Source: Gemmatimonadota bacterium | Lineage (GTDB): Bacteria; Gemmatimonadota; Gemmatimonadetes; Longimicrobiales; Gaopeijiaceae | Direction: 5' to 3' | NCBI GenBank assembly: GCA_041390125.1 | Contig: JAWKQN010000021.1 | Span: 1-64,000, forward strand | Length of the DNA: 64,000 nucleotides | Part shown: positions 62,165-64,000 of the stretch, piece after piece | How the letters are laid out: the number at the start of each line of letters is the position of its first letter | How positions within the stretch are numbered: the stretch's first letter is position 1 | The notes under the pieces: generated by a model | The model's input: the letters and a program-made list of their open reading frames with translations, nothing else | Database searches by the model: none | Told to the model about the DNA's origin: nothing | Translations under genes and position numbers: made by a program

Positions 62165-63831
62165 GGCAGGTGGCCTCACGTAGCGGCGTCTGACCGGACT
62201 TAATACTTCCCTCGGGATCGGAATCCTTGAGTGCGGCAGCAACCGTGGCGAGATGCCCATGCGAGTGTCGTGCAACAATTGCGATGAGTGCGGGCGCACC
62301 TCCATTCAGGCGCAGAGCTTCATCGGTGATACTGACCCGATGGGGTGGTCGATATTGACAACAAGCCGATCAGGGAGCCGGAGGAGCGGCGCGCTCTCAG
62401 CACCCAAGAGCGCCAGATCAACTGGCGGAGGACCGGTGAACAAAGGCGCGACACGAGCCACTCCTTGAAGGAGTTGATGGGCGTGGTTCTGCAGCGAGAG
62501 TAGTTCCGGAAGTTCGTCTCGGAAGACGGCTGAGATGAGATCGGCGGTGCTGCCATAGGCGACGCCGGCCTGACGCATCCAGCTTGGGTCATGTTGAATA
62601 CCCTCACTACGGCACGTCCCGTCGTTCGGAGTAGCCGAAGCGCCGCCGATTGAACGTCGTCCAGCCTCTGCCTGGCGATCGAGGCCAGGTAGACGGGCGA
62701 GCCAAGTCGTATTAGTTGATCAAGAGAGATCGGTTCCCAGCCGTTGGCTGCGGCTCGCTCGAATGCCGGGAGTCTCCGAAAGATTGAGTCCCACCTTGCC
62801 GCGGCCTCCGCGAACGCGGGGCCGCGAGGCACTTCGAAGCCAAAGATTGGCCACACCTCTGCTCGGTCCATTTGGAGAGGTCGCCGCGGGCGACGGCGTG
62901 CTCGAGGGTGTCGGACAGAGCCAAGAGGATACTAGGATGGCACTCCTGCAAGTATGCCTTTACTTCGGCTTCAAACTCTCCGCCAATGAAGCCTTCACGA
63001 TTCAGTTTCGGCTTGAAGTGCTTGGGGTCTACGTCGATAGAGCCCTGAATCCCCCATAGACCCGGTGCGTCGAACTCCTGCACAAACACACCTCGGTAGA
63101 GCACGGCCACTTCAGATACTCCGGTCATCTGGCCCCATGCCACGGGGTCGCTGACCGGACCGAGATGTGTTCTTTCTACCCAGTCTGGCATCGGAAGCGG
63201 TAGCGACCGACCCCGAGCCTCAGCGCCGCCTTGCGGAAGAAGCCTTCCCTCTGGCTCTACGCGCGCGACTACGGAAGGGGCGTCGCGACACCAGTGAGCG
63301 TACCTCTCTACGAGCAGCTCAAACGTTGCCCGGTCTCGAAGTGAAAGTACGATCTTTGTCCCACGAGGCAGCGTGGTCGACGGTAGTTGTTCTGCGGAGC
63401 CTCCCGCAAGCAGGCTTCGCGTGAACCTAAGCGAGATCGGCTCGGTTTCGCCGTCGTAGGTCTCAAGAACGAAGGCGTCGGCAGCCATGAAGTAGCTGAT
63501 GACGCCGATCCCAAACTCGCCGATGGGCTTTGTTCCGGCTTCCAGCGCGGCCGAACTGGCGCCAATTCTGGCGAACAGCTCAGCGACTGCGTCCTTATCC
63601 ATCCCGACGCCGTTGTCGTGGACCGATAAGGTGAGTGCATTACTATCGAAGACTACGTCGATGGAGGGCTCAAAGCTCAGATCGGTCGCTGATCGGCGGT
63701 GGTCGCATCGAGCGCGTTGAGGACCGCTTCCTCAGTGCCGCGCTTGGATCAGAGTAGAAGCGATCGCCAGTGAGGTTGAGAATCCGCTCTTGATCCAGTG
63801 AGAATCCGGGTGGCCAGGAAGCGAGAGACAT
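62165..63831 (-). pseudogene. HSP90-like (GHKL) ATPase, frameshifted
   Basis: From ATG 63831: SLASWPPGFSLDQERILNLTGDRFYSDPSAAL, then the N-box EEAVLNALDA (after a shift near 63,715), DIVV-like strand and the G1 box DNGVGMDKDAVAELFARIG (after a shift near 63,680), the G2 region KPIGEFGIGVISYF, and RGTKIVLSLRDR. The middle matches HtpG-like (VSEVAVLYRGVFVQEF, KLNREGFIGGEFEAE). Later shifts near 62,873, 62,577 and 62,330 lead to a C-terminal tail that runs to SIR2. The set is HSP90-like with a divergent C-terminus, not a housekeeping HtpG. It is probably a chaperone/ATPase sensor in the SIR2 system, which is inference. Confidence 0.75.
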
Positions 63832-63996
63832 GCGTGTGGCTCTTGGAGGGGGACCAGTGCGCCTGAATCTAACCTCGAGCGCGCTTAACGTGTCCAAGAC
63901 TGACCTCGCGTCGAATGCACCGCCAGCGTCTGGATGGGCCGTCCCTCGCAGCATCGCCATGGCTGCCCCGAACTGCCGTCCCACCGCCGCCTCCAC
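63832..63996 (-). CDS. Partial open frame upstream of the HSP90-like gene
   Basis: The HSP90 frame stays open upstream through AAVGRQFGAAMAMLRGTAHP and RSVLDTLSALEVRFRRTG to the window edge. It could be the end of another gene (frameshifted) or an N-terminal extension of the HSP90-like protein. No domain is recognised. Confidence 0.3.
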
Positions 63997-64000
63997 CCCC

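Noticed and set aside
59000..64000. Prophage or integrative element with its own integrase
   Set aside because: No integrase, excisionase or phage structural gene is visible in the window; only the att-like repeat and composition change support an island.

Overview
The window is a GC-rich bacterial chromosome segment. Orphan ADOP-type permeases (one behind a PadR regulator), a DUF5916 outer-membrane protein, many short lipoproteins, ECF sigma/anti-sigma genes and an NAD-type isocitrate dehydrogenase point to Gemmatimonadota or a close relative. This placement is by gene style only, since no rRNA is present; Acidobacteriota is the main alternative.

Layout. 0-7.8 kb: tail of an OsmC protein, acyl-CoA synthetase, CutA, a TPR protein, a macro-domain protein, a transglutaminase-like protein and a two-gene ABC exporter. 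7.8-9.8 kb: repeat-rich spacer and a DUF222-HNH nuclease. 9.9-10.7 kb: a complete subclass B1 metallo-beta-lactamase that looks VIM-like. 10.8-19.1 kb: an ADOP permease, small membrane proteins, DUF445, a lipoprotein, a dicarboxylate/glutamate symporter, DUF1499-like and SIMPL proteins. 19.3-25.9 kb: nucleotidyltransferase, isopropylmalate-synthase-like enzyme, PhoB/PhoR-type pair, SDR, HhH protein, dodecin and MsrB. 26-31.5 kb: two propeller proteins, two lipoproteins, isocitrate dehydrogenase and a small zinc-ribbon membrane protein. 31.6-39.4 kb: glutaryl-CoA-type dehydrogenase, fatty-acid desaturase, PQQ-type propeller, LytTR regulator, a coiled-coil protein with a Ras-like GTPase, and ECF sigma/anti-sigma. 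39.4-43.2 kb: three coupled genes for surface glycan or glycolipid work. 43.5-58.3 kb: tRNA-Lys, PadR-ADOP operon, polysaccharide deacetylase, DUF5916, a broken PhoX-like gene, a MarR-DinB operon with a VOC gene, an APC permease, a GNAT-Nudix fusion, OmpA and a PNPOx protein. 58.4-59.0 kb: RNase P RNA followed 17 nt later by tRNA-Arg(CCG).

From about 59.2 kb the sequence is visibly richer in A/T and uses different codons. It begins beside tRNA-Arg, where the 3' end of the tRNA is repeated as an exact 13-nt copy. This looks like a genomic island. It carries a P-loop ATPase facing a SIR2-family gene and an HSP90-like (GHKL) ATPase gene. The gene set resembles an anti-phage or conflict system that I cannot assign to a named type. 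The SIR2 and HSP90 genes each contain several apparent frameshifts, so the locus is either decaying or affected by sequence errors. Other clusters of apparent frameshifts occur at 50.3-51.8 kb and 55.3-55.6 kb, all in the last 14 kb.
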